Below are positions 1 through 11,171 of a DNA stretch of 64,000 nt, in pieces. A program made the position numbers and the translations under genes. Each line of letters begins with the position of its first letter. Within the stretch, counting starts at the first letter, position 1. Below the pieces are notes generated by a model. It did no database searches. It worked only from the letters and a program-made list of their open reading frames with translations, and was not told the DNA's origin. Origin of the DNA: Candidatus Altimarinota bacterium (GTDB lineage Bacteria > Patescibacteriota > Gracilibacteria > BD1-5 > UBA6164); the NCBI GenBank assembly GCA_028689115.1, contig JAQTWV010000001.1, positions 845,539 through 909,538 on the forward strand. Reading direction: 5' to 3'.

Positions 1-435
1 CTTATCATTATAATAATATATATTTTTTCAATCAGTTTTTATAATGTCTGATTCATCTACTCAAGCAACTTGAGTATTTGTTTTTCAAAAGTCAGAGCTT
101 GATGCAGATCAAGCAACTTGAGAAGTAACCATATCACTTGATAATCAACCTAATGGTGCATCTAAAATTGCTTGTTCATCGATTGACTTATTATAATAAA
201 CTGGTCAATAATTATAAAAACGATCTTTATTATTTTTCCAATATGTTTTTATGTAATCATTCATTACATTTTCCATATTATCACAACTATTAAAAGACTT
301 CAATTTAAAATCTGAAGTCAACGTTTTTACTTCTTGTCATTGTAACTCATCAATAATAGAGTTATCTTCAACTGCTGCATTTACAGAAGAAAAAGTAAAT
401 AAACCTAAAAACAACAATAAAAAATATTTTTTCAT
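1..435 (-). CDS. secreted beta-propeller domain protein (partial, C-terminus off the left edge)
   Basis: The table-25 reading starts at ATG 435 and runs off the window after 145 codons. It begins with a signal peptide (MKKYFLLLFLGLFTFSSVNA) and then a Glu/Asp-rich mature part. Around residues 125-140 it has the motif TNTQVAGVDESDIIKTDG. This strongly resembles the entry motif of the secreted beta-propeller family Pfam PF09826 (consensus near TNvQvxGVDEaDivKtDG). Several of these glycines are TGA codons. It lies downstream of the sigma/anti-sigma pair on the same strand, but a hairpin terminator lies between them. The substrate or partner is unknown; an extracellular adhesion or envelope role is inference. 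Confidence 0.75.
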
Positions 436-504
436 AATATATTTATTAAAAAAATAAAATACTTCAAATATTGAAACGATACTAAAAATAAAAAGTGACA
501 AAAA

Positions 505-533
505 AACCATAAAATTAAAATAATTTTATGGTT
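505..533. terminator. hairpin between anti-sigma gene and beta-propeller gene
   Basis: A perfect 13-bp stem (AACCATAAAATTA pairing with its complement) encloses an AAA loop and is followed by T-rich sequence. It lies just past the stop of the anti-sigma-like gene on the minus strand. Confidence 0.6.
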
Positions 534-538
534 TAATT

Positions 539-1396
539 TTATTTTATTTCCTTAAATTCACAAGTTCAATTTATATAATTACTTGATAAACATTCTTTTT
601 TATTTACTCTACAAATTTGTTCATTTCAAGCTTCATAAATTACTCATAAATTATTCTTACAAAATACTTCAAAAGTATCATAAACAGCTTCTGATTTAAA
701 TAATCTAGAAGATGATAAATCCATCATTGGAGAAGCTCAAATTCAAGTAGAATCAATACTATTTTCAAACTCAGAACTTCAAGAAATTCAATAATCATAA
801 GTTTCTCAAACAGCATCAAGTAAATTACTTATTTCATTATTTTCAACAGATAGATCTGAAGCAACTTGAGTATTAGATTCATCTTTAACATCAACAATTT
901 CATTAGATTTTTTTATAACTGTTGTATTATTATTTCATGTCTTACTATTTTTAGTAGTAGATATATGATTTGAATTTATTTTTATATCTTCATCTTTATT
1001 TAGTTCTAAATTTTCTTTTTCTAAAATAGAATCATCTAAGTTATCATCTAAAACAATATTTTCATCATTATTATAAGTTTTTATATCAACTATCTCTAGA
1101 TTTTTATTAGGGTTTTTTCAATTAAAAAATGTAATATCTTTGAAATAATAAAAAAATCATGCTACCACAAATACAAAACTAAACACAGGTATAGCAAAAA
1201 TTAAAAAATTATTTTTCTTATTTATTTTTAGTGAAATAACTCAGTTAATTCTTGACTTTAGCTTGTTTTTAAAATCATTTGATGCATTAAAAACAGGCTT
1301 ATTATCATTTAAATAATAAACTACTTTTTCAATAACTTCCTTATTTTTTTCAATTTCAGGAAAATTTTCTATCAATTCTTTTAAAAATTTTTTCAT
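539..1396 (-). CDS. anti-sigma-factor-like single-pass membrane protein
   Basis: A 285-residue protein. The N-terminal ~75 residues are charged and presumably cytoplasmic. One hydrophobic segment follows around residues 70-87 (FLIFAIPVFSFVFVVAGFFY), and then a long Asp/Glu/Asn/Ser-rich outer part. Its ATG is only 2 nt past the stop of the ECF sigma factor gene. Such a pair usually encodes a sigma factor and its membrane-bound anti-sigma factor. I see no zinc-binding ZAS motif (H-x3-C-x2-C), so the anti-sigma role rests on topology and gene order. Four cysteines near the C-terminus could form disulfides outside the cell. Confidence 0.5.
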
Positions 1397-1398
1397 TT

Positions 1399-1950
1399 TT
1401 ACAAAATTATTAAAATCATAATTAAAATAAGGAAATTAGCACTTATAACTTTTAATGTTCTACTAACAATTTTTTTACAATTATCAACACTCAATCAAGT
1501 AATTTCAGATATTTCCTTATAAGATAAATCATCCCATATCCTATAAATAAGTATATCTCTATGCTCTTTTTTTATAGTTTTTAAATATCAAAATACTTCT
1601 TTTAATTTATCCTTATTATCTAAATCTTGAGCAAAATCAGAATTAACAGACATTTCTAAATAATCTCAAATATCTAAATTTTCTTTATTTGTCCTATAAA
1701 AATCTATTACTTTATTATAAGCTATCTTGTATAACCAAGCTTTTACAGATGATCATTCTTCAACTCTAAAAGAATTTATATTATTTAAAGCACTCATAAA
1801 AACATCGCTAACAATATCTTCAGCAACCTCCTTATTTGTAGTTTTTAAATAAACAAAATTATATATTTTATCAATATATCTATCATATATTTCTCAGAAA
1901 TAATCTAGGTTTCAACCTAAACATTTTTCCATTAATTTAAGATCATCCAT
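1399..1950 (-). CDS. ECF-type RNA polymerase sigma factor
   Basis: A 183-residue protein with the two-domain layout of sigma-70 family ECF factors. Region 2 is around residues 15-75 (IDKIYNFVYLKTTNKEVAED, then a DVF-SAL-NI-SF-WLYKIAYNKVIDFYR stretch). Region 4 is around residues 105-165 (LIYRIGDDLSYKEISEITG then LSVDNCKKIVSRTLK), a helix-turn-helix for the -35 element. It would direct RNA polymerase to a small regulon, probably in response to an envelope signal sensed by the downstream membrane protein. Four conserved glycines are TGA codons. It has its own hairpin terminator upstream, so it likely starts a transcript. Confidence 0.88.
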
Positions 1951-1983
1951 ACTGCTTAAAACGATAAAAATAAAAAAAGTGAC

Positions 1984-2021
1984 AAAAAAATAATACTATT
2001 TATATATAGTATTATTTTTTT
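1984..2021. terminator. hairpin terminator downstream of rlmH
   Basis: A 16-bp stem (AAAAAAATAATACTAT) with a 6-nt loop, rich in A on one side and T on the other, just beyond the rlmH stop on the minus strand. Confidence 0.7.
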
Positions 2022-2037
2022 AGATTTAATCAATAGA

Positions 2038-2490
2038 TTAATGATGATATTTTACTCATTTTTTTATACAATTTACTCTATAAATTTGTTCTAAAATCAT
2101 CATAATTGCTTGTGCATGTGGAAAAGTCATTGGAGAAAGAGAAATCTTAAAATCAATTAAATCTCAAATCAAATTAAAATCTACTCAATAAGCTCATCAA
2201 ATAATAAAAACTATATCTCAAAATTTCATTTGTTTTTCTTCTACAAACTTAGAAAATTCCATTGTATCCATAGTTTTGCTATCAATATAAAGCAAAACTT
2301 TATATCACTTAGTTTTTTCTAAGTATTTTTTTAATTCTATACTTTCTTCATTAATTATTTCAACAAATTCTTTTCTTTTACTTGGTTTTAATTTAATAAA
2401 TTCTATATCCTTTCAGAGTCTTTTTTGAAATTCTTTTATTGGTTCATCATAATGTTTAAAACTATCAACAAAACTCAATATTTTAATCAT
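2038..2490 (-). CDS. rlmH: 23S rRNA (pseudouridine1915-N3)-methyltransferase RlmH
   Basis: A 150-residue SPOUT-class methyltransferase, close to the family's usual ~155. It has the SAM-binding knot motif FIIGGAYGVDF around residues 95-105, then the diagnostic KISLSPMTFPHAQA and MILEQIYR. The C-terminus ends KKGVKYHH where most members have NHPYH(K/R). It methylates the pseudouridine in helix 69 of 23S rRNA on assembled ribosomes. The GG of the SAM motif is TGA-TGA, so a standard-code reading misses the gene. It starts 5 nt after the lipoprotein gene stop. Confidence 0.93.
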
Positions 2491-2495
2491 AAATA

Positions 2496-2867
2496 TTATC
2501 TATTTAATTCAGTAAAAATCATAAGCTCTTTTCTAATAGTTTTTGCTTTTTCATTATCTCAAGATTTAACAGCTTCATCAAGTTCTAATCTTTTAGATTC
2601 TTCAACTTTTTTAATTTCAGCTATTTTTTCATCTTCTTTTTGTTTATCTCACGTTTTTTTTATTTCATCAAGTTCAGTAAATAACTTTTTTGTTTCCTCA
2701 GATGCATTTGACATAAATGCTTTAGTTCTATTTTCTTGTTGAACTTGAATTTCTTCTTTTGTTAATTGTTTTTTTCATTGAGTAGTTTCAGTTCAAACAG
2801 AATTATTAGTACCACATGAAGCTAATAAAACTAAACTAAATAATGTAATTATTGTTATTTTTTTCAT
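2496..2867 (-). CDS. small predicted lipoprotein
   Basis: A 123-residue protein. The signal peptide MKKITIITLFSLVLLASCGT ends in a lipobox (LLASC), with Cys18 as the lipid anchor. The mature part is highly charged and helical, with E/K-rich likely coiled coil around residues 45-115. I recognise no domain. It shares a transcript direction with rlmH and ends 5 nt before it. A role in the cell envelope is all that can be inferred. Confidence 0.72.
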
Positions 2868-2937
2868 AATATTTATTTATTATTAAATATAATATATTCT
2901 ATTATTAGAATTTATTTTTAAATTCAAGTTTTTTAAA

Positions 2938-2965
2938 TTGACTTTTATTTTTTTTCATATATAAA
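2938..2965 (+). promoter_or_regulatory. sigma-70-like promoter for the 2999 ORF
   Basis: TTGACT (2938-2943), 16-bp spacer, TATAAA (2960-2965), about 34 nt upstream of the ATG at 2999. Confidence 0.5.
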
Positions 2966-2998
2966 ATAATTACTTTTTCTAACTTTTTTGAGGATGAT

Positions 2999-3304
2999 AT
3001 GTCAGCTAGACAAAAATGCCTTATGTTGTTTGGTTGGGGATTTTCACTTCCATTACCAGGCGGAAACATTGAAACTCTATGTAAAGAAGATGAACAAGCT
3101 TCATGTCTTTACACTGAGTACACTGAACTCTGCAAAGTAAGCAACACAACAATTGATCAACAAGAAAGGAAAAAACAAATCATTGCTGTTTTGCAAGAAA
3201 AAATTGCAGCAATGAAAGTAAGAAAAGAAGAAGAAAAAAGGAGATTTGAAGAAATAACTATTGAGGAAATGGCTGGTACACAACTATGCCTTTTCCATGT
3301 CTAG
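2999..3304 (+). CDS. hypothetical 101-residue protein, atypical for this genome
   Basis: Unknown function. The N-terminal half contains FGWGFSLPLPGGN and five cysteines. The second half (residues ~55-90) is a Lys/Glu/Arg-rich likely coiled coil. Unlike its neighbours it uses only GGN glycine codons and no TGA. It has a clear Shine-Dalgarno (GAGG, about 8 nt before ATG), a recognisable promoter and a GC-rich terminator. Codon choice is less AT-biased than in flanking genes. These features fit recent acquisition, possibly from a standard-code host or element, but the ORF is short and this is inference. Confidence 0.5.
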   Translation: MSARQKCLMLFGWGFSLPLPGGNIETLCKEDEQASCLYTEYTELCKVSNTTIDQQERKKQIIAVLQEKIAAMKVRKEEEKRRFEEITIEEMAGTQLCLFHV

Positions 3305-3321
3305 ATTTATTTCTATCAAAA

Positions 3322-3346
3322 AAAAGCGCACCTACGGTGCGCTTTT
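3322..3346. terminator. strong GC-rich bidirectional terminator
   Basis: A perfect 11-bp stem (AAAAGCGCACC) with a TAC loop. The GC-rich core stands out in this AT-rich window. It serves the 2999 gene on the plus strand and overlaps the end of the small minus-strand gene at 3346-3471. Confidence 0.85.
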
Positions 3347-3471
3347 TACTTCAAAATATCTAAAAGTCTCTTCCTTCTTTCTCATAAATCAGAAACAATT
3401 TGATCAAATTCATTTGAAAATGTTTCTATTTCTTGAACTCAATCTGATTTATCTAATTCTGTTTCATCCAT
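3346..3471 (-). CDS. hypothetical 41-residue protein
   Basis: A table-25 ORF starting at ATG 3471 and ending in TAA within the terminator stem. It reads MDETELDKSDGVQEIETFSN and ends in a basic stretch (GERRKRLLDILK). Both glycines are TGA, which supports translation in this code. It resembles small helical or heat-shock-adjacent proteins only in being short and charged. Function unknown, and the ORF is short enough to be chance. Confidence 0.4.
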
Positions 3472-3539
3472 AATTTTCAATAAAATATTAATATAGAAAT
3501 ATATTAACACATTAATATTTAAAATACAAAAAAATCAAA

Positions 3540-3566
3540 TTAGCACTCATTATAAAAATGTGCTAA
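3540..3566 (+). promoter_or_regulatory. CIRCE-like operator of dnaK
   Basis: TTAGCACTC, 9-nt spacer, then ATGTGCTAA. The CIRCE consensus is TTAGCACTC-N9-GAGTGCTAA, so the left arm is exact and the right arm differs at two bases. It sits immediately upstream of the dnaK -35 box, where HrcA repressor would block transcription. hrcA itself is not in the window. Confidence 0.8.
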
Positions 3567-3572
3567 AAAGTT

Positions 3573-3600
3573 TTGACAAGAATAAAAAAATTAATAAAAT
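3573..3600 (+). promoter_or_regulatory. dnaK promoter
   Basis: TTGACA (3573-3578), 16-bp spacer, TAAAAT (3595-3600), directly following the CIRCE-like operator. Confidence 0.65.
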
Positions 3601-3657
3601 ATCATCAAGTCATAATAAATGACCAAAATAAAAAACTTTAAAACTTAATTTTTAGAT

Positions 3658-5550
<1,893 letters not shown>

Positions 5551-5556
5551 GAAATT

Positions 5557-5594
5557 AAAAAAAACTTAGAATTTTAAAATTCTAAGTTTTTTTT
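5557..5594. terminator. bidirectional terminator after dnaK
   Basis: A long near-perfect inverted repeat (AAAACTTAGAATTT and complement) with A and T tracts on either side. It serves dnaK on the plus strand and the converging gene at 5593-6084. Confidence 0.8.
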
Positions 5595-6084
5595 AATACC
5601 AACATATTCTAATTACTTCATCTTCTTCTAATAATTTATTAAATGGTATCTTTTTGTTATTTTGACGATTACAAGAATTGTAAAATATTATTCTAATTTT
5701 TCTTCATTCATAAACTGACTCTACTTCATAAAATGAAAAATCATCATCATTTGACCAATAACTAACTAAACCACTCTCATACATACTTTTTATTATAAAA
5801 ATACCTCATAAAGAACGTAAATTATTTAATTTTATACACCATTCATTTCTTGCACTTGAATGCTTTCTTAAAAAAAATATAGCATTAGTCCCTGAATTAT
5901 TTTTTACCTCAGCAATATTTGATTTAGAAATTAAATCCATTAAAGCTGAAATTTGTTTTTGTCCATCTATTTCCGAAGTTTTAGAAACAGATTTTTTGAC
6001 TTTTTCTATTAATTCTAAAATTCATTCAAAAATAGCTCATATATCAAGTTTTCATGATTGATTTTTTATATTTAGTTCTTCCAT
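5593..6084 (-). CDS. hypothetical 163-residue protein
   Basis: I do not recognise a family. The N-terminal ~50 residues are helical and amphipathic. The rest is richer in beta-type sequence (NAIFFLRKHSSARNEWCIKL, GGIFIIKSMYESGLVSYW, RKIRIIFYN). Glycines are a mix of TGA and GGN. There is no signal peptide or membrane segment. The next gene upstream (6124-6618) has a similar length and start (MEE/MED) and may be co-transcribed, 39 nt away. Confidence 0.6.
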
Positions 6085-6123
6085 ATTTTAAGTAGTTAAT
6101 TAATTAAAAATAATATTATATAT

Positions 6124-6618
6124 TTATTTCATCAAAAGTAATTTTTCAATCATCATCAAAGTCACATCTCTTGCATTCATAGTATTGTACAAATCAGCTA
6201 AATGATCAATTCCTAACTCCAAAAAAATCATATCTCTATAAACTTTAGGAATTGTAAATATATTATCTTTCTCAAATTTACTTAATATTTCATTTACAAA
6301 TTCAACTATTTTAAATTTATCTTCACTAGATTCTTTTCATATTCATCTTCAATAAACAGATAATTCAGCTAATAGCTTACCTAACAATAAAGGTATTTTT
6401 TCAGGTAATATAAGTAATTCATCATATGAAAAATAATTTGATAATGAAGAAAACCTAAAATCATCTCTAGTTGAAAAAATAATAGAATCTAAAGAATTAT
6501 AATTTTCTCATCTCATTCTTATCTTTCTAATTTCTTTTAATAATTTCAAAATACTATTTATAACCGATGGTAATAAATATTTTAATTCCTCATCTATACC
6601 TTCATTTAAATCTTCCAT
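6124..6618 (-). CDS. hypothetical 164-residue helical protein
   Basis: No family recognised. The protein is almost entirely helical and leucine-rich (KYLLPSVINSILKLLKEIRK, YDELLILPEKIPLLLGKLLA) with basic and acidic patches and no signal peptide. It has in-frame TGA glycines around residues 38 and 88-92 (VYGRGIGK). It is likely co-transcribed with the following gene. Function unknown. Confidence 0.6.
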
Positions 6619-6740
6619 ATTTATTTAATTTAAATTAATTATATATAATATAAACATATATTAAGTATTGTCAATAACTTCTATAATTGCTTTAAATTAT
6701 TTATTTGTATAATGAAAACAATAATAATTAAATTAAAAAA

Positions 6741-7148
6741 ATGTTTATAAAAGAAAATGAATTGATACTTGTAGAACTTGATTCAATGAATGAAGTTCAT
6801 AGAAATGAAATAGAAATTTTAAATAAATTATTTTTAAGTTTAGAAGAAAAAAACGAAGAAAATATAACTAAATTTTTTGATGAATTAATAGAAGATATGA
6901 AATTTCATTTTGATAGTGAAGAAAAGAAAATGAAAGAGTACAATTTTCATGCATTAATGAAACATAAGATGGCACATATACAAGCTATATTAGACATAAG
7001 GAAAATAAGAACTCAGTGGGAAAAAAACAAGGATATAGTAGAATTAAAAGATTTTTTTGAAACTGCTTTTAAACCTTGGTTAATTAGACATTTAGAATGA
7101 ATGGATAGTGTAACTGCAAAATTTTTAAAAGAAGCTTGATGTAAATAA
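6741..7148 (+). CDS. bacteriohemerythrin-like protein
   Basis: A 135-residue four-helix hemerythrin fold. Candidate di-iron ligands are visible in the family order: H20 (NEVHRNE), H56 and E60 in MKFHFDSEEKKM, H71 and H75 in FHALMKHKMAH, and a late H118 in RHLEGMDS. The F/H-x3-E-x-x-M-x-x-x-x-x-x-x-x-x-H pattern matches O2-carrying or O2-sensing bacteriohemerythrins. The last TGA codons (LEGMDS, EAGCK) extend it 16 residues past the standard-code stop. In an organism with a minimal metabolism it may buffer oxygen near Fe-S proteins. A bidirectional terminator follows. Confidence 0.85.
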
Positions 7149-7172
7149 AAGACTAGAATTTTCTAGTCTTTT
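7147..7172. terminator. bidirectional terminator
   Basis: A 12-bp stem AAAAGACTAGAA with a TT loop between the converging hemerythrin and rhodanese genes. Confidence 0.75.
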
Positions 7173-7495
7173 ATTAATTTGTATCAATAATTTTCCCGGT
7201 ATTCTATTCATCAAATGAGATCATAAACATGCTCAAATTTATTTTCTTTCATATAAGCTAAAACACTTTGAGTCCTATTTCAATGAAAACAATAAATAAG
7301 GTATTTTTTTGTTCTATCAAGTGAAGAAATTTGAGAAATAATTTCTGGTTTATAAACATCGTATAAAAAATGTGTTCACTCAATATAACCATAATACTCT
7401 TTTTCTTCTATTGTTCTAAAATCTATTAAAATATATTCAAGAGTTTTTAATTTACTATCAAAATCTTTTGGAAAAAGTCTTCAAATTTCAGCCAT
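7163..7495 (-). CDS. rhodanese-like domain protein
   Basis: A 110-residue single-domain rhodanese. It has the N-terminal LIDFRTIEEKEYYGYIEG strand-turn element. The catalytic loop is CFHGNRT around residues 72-78, a Cys-x4-Arg arrangement with C72 as the sulfur-carrying cysteine. It ends with GGIEYRENYG, the usual W/GG-I motif. It would transfer sulfane sulfur. Three of the glycines around the loop and C-terminus are TGA. It is 15 nt downstream of the RNA methyltransferase gene on the same strand. Confidence 0.85.
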
Positions 7496-7510
7496 GATAA
7501 TAAATATTAG

Positions 7511-8617
7511 TTATATATTTTTCTTCCAGAAATAACACTTTTCACCTCAATTATAAAGTTTTCTTTTCTTGTAAGTATCTTTTTTTATTAGATCATCAAA
7601 TTCCATAAAACTTGAAATTATTCAACCATTTAATTTAGGATTTAACCTAAAAAGTTTATCTATTGAATTATACATTGATTTCAAATTTTCATCTTTTAAT
7701 CTTTCTCAATAAGGCGGATTTGAAACCAAAGTTCAAGAAATTTCTTTATCTAAATATTCTTTAAAATCTTTTACTTCAAAATTTATTTCTCAACCAACTC
7801 AAGCAAGTCTAGCATTTTCTTGGCACAATTCTATCATTTCAGGATCTATATCACTTGCTCTAATTGTATATTCTCAAGAATATACTTTTTTTCTAGCATC
7901 ATCTCTTTCCTTTTGTGTAATTTCAGGGCTTACTAAACCTAGTTTTTCAAATGCAAAACTTCTCTTTATTCAAGGAGCAATATTTTTTGCAAGCATAAGT
8001 GCTTCAATTGCTATAGTTCCAGAACCACAAAACACATCATAAAAAGGTTCTTTAAATTTCCAACCTGAAAGTAAGACTAAGGCTGCAGCTAGAGATTCTT
8101 TTATAGGAGCTTCTCAAGCTTTTTGTCTATAACCTCTCATATGAAGTGCATCGCCTGAAGTATTTAATAGAACTCTTAATTTATTGTCAATTAACAAAAT
8201 TAAGATTTCCATTTTTTCTAGACTTTCATCTTCGTTTACAATTCAATTTTCTCAAACTCTTGATTTAATAATAGCTTTTTTTGTCAGACTTTGAATAGTT
8301 CTTTCAGCAAAAAGTTCACTTCTTGTTGAGTTTGTTTTTACTACAATTGGAAAATCTTTTTTAAAATAAGATTTCCAAGAAATATCTTTTACAGCATCAA
8401 AAAGTTCATCAAAAGTTTTTACGTTATCTTTTTCAGAAAGTAATATATAAGCTTTATTTCCTACTCTAGACCATATATTTATCCTAGGAATTAGCTCTAT
8501 TTCTCAAGAAAAAGTAACAAGTCTATCAATGGTTTCTTCTATTTTTCCTCATATTTTTTCTATTTCTTTTTTAGCAATACTTTCAACTCAAGCAATTGTT
8601 GACAATACAAATTTCAT
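7511..8617 (-). CDS. THUMP-domain 23S rRNA guanine-N2-methyltransferase (RlmL/YpsC type)
   Basis: A 368-residue protein. The N-terminal THUMP-type RNA-binding region covers residues ~1-150. The Rossmann methyltransferase domain has [16 protein letters not shown] around residues 190-205 (SAM motif I) and the catalytic SNPPYGERL around residue 295. This NPPY plus THUMP layout is that of the RlmL N-terminal half/YpsC family, which modifies 23S rRNA at G2445. The real TGG at GWKFKEP shows that Trp keeps its own codon. The start ATG is at 8617, and the upstream region is the repeat element at 8689-9108. Confidence 0.88.
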
Positions 8618-8688
8618 TTGTTTTAATTTAAAAATTATTATATTGATTATAGTTTAAATGTTGTTAAAGGCAAAAGAAAAACAATATA

Positions 8689-9108
8689 TACTTTTGTGAC
8701 CAAAAGAGAACAATTCCTACTTTTGTAACCAAAAGGTAGCAAAAGTTTTAGGGGTTTTCGAACTAGCTAGCTAAGTTTTATTTCTTACTGCAAGTAATCA
8801 CTATCTCAACCCCTAAGACCCCGGGATATTTCTAGAAGTTTTTTTATTATTTTTAAAACTAAAATAATAATTATAATTTTAAACTATTACAGTATAACAC
8901 TCAATGCGAATTTACATCTGTTTTGTGCTCATTGCGGATTTTAAAGGCTGCATAAGCCTTAAAGACTTTTGGTACCTTTTGGTCACAAAAGTACATATAA
9001 AGGATAAAAACTTTTTAGCTAATTTTTTATTACTTTTAGTTATAAAAGTAAAAAGAATATTCTTTTGGTTACAAAAGTAGGAATTGTTCTCTTTTGGTCA
9101 CAAAAGTA
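8689..9108. repeat. 420-bp element bounded by perfect 47-bp inverted repeats
   Basis: The left arm (8689-8735) and right arm (9062-9108) are exact reverse complements over 47 bases. The arms are built from the 16-bp palindrome CTTTTGGTNACAAAAG. Copies lie at 8691-8706, 8720-8735, 8976-8991, 9062-9077 and 9093-9108, and a degraded copy lies near 9035-9050. The interior is less AT-rich and has its own stems: TTAGGGGTT pairing with AACCCCTAA, and TTTAAAGGCT/AGCCTTAAA. No convincing gene lies within. The whole 8618-9140 gap is this element plus short AT-rich flanks. It is most likely a non-autonomous mobile element (MITE-like) or a structured RNA. Confidence 0.8.
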
Positions 9109-9140
9109 CATATATATTTTTTTAAAAAAAATATAGTTTT

Positions 9141-9171
9141 AAAAAAGTTCTAGAAAATCTAGAACTTTTTT
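9141..9171. terminator. terminator after the MgtC/DUF4010 gene
   Basis: A stem AAAAAAGTTCTAGA with an AAA loop, adjacent to the stop of the minus-strand membrane protein gene. Confidence 0.75.
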
Positions 9172-10530
9172 TTATACCATTTTTAAAAACACCATTCCAA
9201 CTATTCACATAAGCATTGAAACTACAAATCAAGTCATAACTGCAATTCAAAATTTCTTTTCTCAAAATTTCATAGCGATTGAACCTTTAACTAAATTATT
9301 TGATATAACAGCTATAATTATAGTAATAGCAGCAATTTCTAAGCCAACTTTTCAATCAATTGCATCAACACTCATTGTTTGACTTATAGCGTCTACATCT
9401 GCAAGTCAAGAAATAACTCATAAAATATAGAAAAAATAATCTCACCAAACATCTTGGTACAACGAACCAACTCAAGCGATAAACTTGATAAATAATACAA
9501 ATAATGCAAATTTTAAAGCTGGAACTATACTAAATGGACTACTATATTTTTTTTCTTCAAATTTTAAATTGTCAATATGTAATTCTCTTTCTTCTGAGTT
9601 ATAATAAAAATACAATATATATAAAATCATTCAACAAAGCATAAACAAACTTGGAAAAATAATTGACGATAACATATTTATATTAAAAAATAATACTATT
9701 ATTATAACTCTTACAAACATTATAGTTGAAGCAAGAAGTGTTGAAACAACATACATAGAAGTATTTTTTAAATCTTTTTTACTAGATTCTGACATAGAGG
9801 CTGTTACTGCTGTACTTGATACAAGTCAACCAATAGCACCAGAAGCCAAAATACTTCATTTTTCTCAAATAACCTTGCTCATTATATATCATGCATATGA
9901 AATTGCTGACATCAAAACAACGAAAAACCAAATTCAATAAAAATTTAAAAACTCTAAATTTAAAATAGAATTATTTATAGGATTAGTATATCATATATGA
10001 TTTAATAATTGTGAAATTGAAAATTTTACATCTGGAAGTAAAGGCAAAATTACAAGAGAAATAACTGCAAATTTAATAGTATTATTTAACTCTTCTCTAC
10101 TTACTTTTTCAAGTATATTTGTAATGAATCACTTTGAAGAAAGTAAAAAAGTCAAAATAATAGACATAATTATAGCAATTTTTGAGTATCAAATCATTAC
10201 AAATACTCAAAGAAAAAATGTTATAATTGATGCAAGCTCAGTAGTTAATCAATATTGTTTTTCCTTAAAAATACTGTAAGCATAGTATATCGCTATAAAT
10301 ATAGACAAAGTACTAAAAACTCAAGCAATAAAAAACATATTAGTTGAATCAAGAGTTAACCAAGTACTAATGGCTCACAATAAAGATATCAATGAATAAG
10401 TTCTTATATCTCAAAAAGAAATTGAAACCTTGCTTAACAATTTTGTTTTTTCATTTATTCATCTTTCCATTCAAACAAGAGCTCAAAGTCACATTGCCAA
10501 AAGAAATTGTAAAATTATTTCTACATTCAT
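9172..10530 (-). CDS. MgtC/SapB-like membrane protein with DUF4010 domain
   Basis: A 452-residue polytopic membrane protein with about a dozen hydrophobic segments. The N-terminal part has the MgtC signature GALVGMERG followed by RTYSLISLLGAIST (residues ~15-60). The C-terminal part has the DUF4010 hallmark GAIGGLVSSTAVTASMSE around residue 255. In other bacteria this two-domain family is annotated as an integral membrane protein of unclear transport function. MgtC itself modulates Mg2+/ATPase homeostasis. TGA supplies the functionally conserved glycines in both motifs. It is transcribed alone and ends in a hairpin. Confidence 0.85.
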
Positions 10531-10553
10531 ATATTATATTTTAAAAAAATAAA

Positions 10554-11066
10554 TTATTTATTTAGTGATTCAAAACTTGCTTCTTCCAAAGAAAAATCAA
10601 AAATTTTTATTTCATTTTCTAGAGCTTTATAGATTTCCATTAAATCAGTAGTTTTTAATCTAATCGTTTTAGTCCCAATTCAAGGATTAAACATAAAATA
10701 CTCATGATTAAATATTTCTTTGTCAACAAATATTTTTATACTTTTATTTTGAAATCCAAATGGTGGTATACTTCAAATAGTTGCTCAAAGCAAAGTTGTG
10801 ATTTCTTCCTGGTATGCAAATCTTATGTCTTTTGTACCAAATTCCTTTTTAAATTTTCTAGCCTTTATTTCTTTGTTTCAAATAGTAGTAACAAGATAAT
10901 ACTTTCACTTAGCATGAAAAACTATATTTTTACTACCTATTCAATCAAGTCAGGCTTCATCTCTAAATCTCTTTGAATCATCACAACTCTGAGAATCATA
11001 GTGTTCTGTTTCATCAAAAGAAATTTCCCTTTCATTTAAAATTTTTTTTATGTTTTCGTATAGCAT
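10554..11066 (-). CDS. YbaK/prolyl-tRNA-editing domain protein
   Basis: A 170-residue single-domain YbaK/ProX-like deacylase. It has a lysine in VTTIGNKEIKARKFKKEFGT, the motif RFAYQEEITTLLGATIGSIP around residue 95, then PFGF and a C-terminal FNPGIGTKTIRL. The fold hydrolyses mischarged aminoacyl-tRNA, commonly Cys- or Ala-tRNA(Pro), in trans. The start at 11066 gives MLYENIKKIL and the usual length. Longer upstream starts would run into the divergent promoter region of the SixA gene. Its substrate here cannot be read from the sequence. Confidence 0.85.
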
Positions 11067-11171
11067 ATTTTTTAAATTAAAAATACTATATTTAATTATA
11101 ATTTTTTGCCACAAATTGCAATATAATAATAAATATATACTATACAAATAATTAAATATAACTATAAACCT

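Noticed and set aside
8660-8773. Short plus-strand ORF (MLLKAKEKQYILLGPKE...) starting before the inverted-repeat element
   Set aside because: 37 codons, overlaps the repeat arm, no domain and no ribosome site; probably chance.
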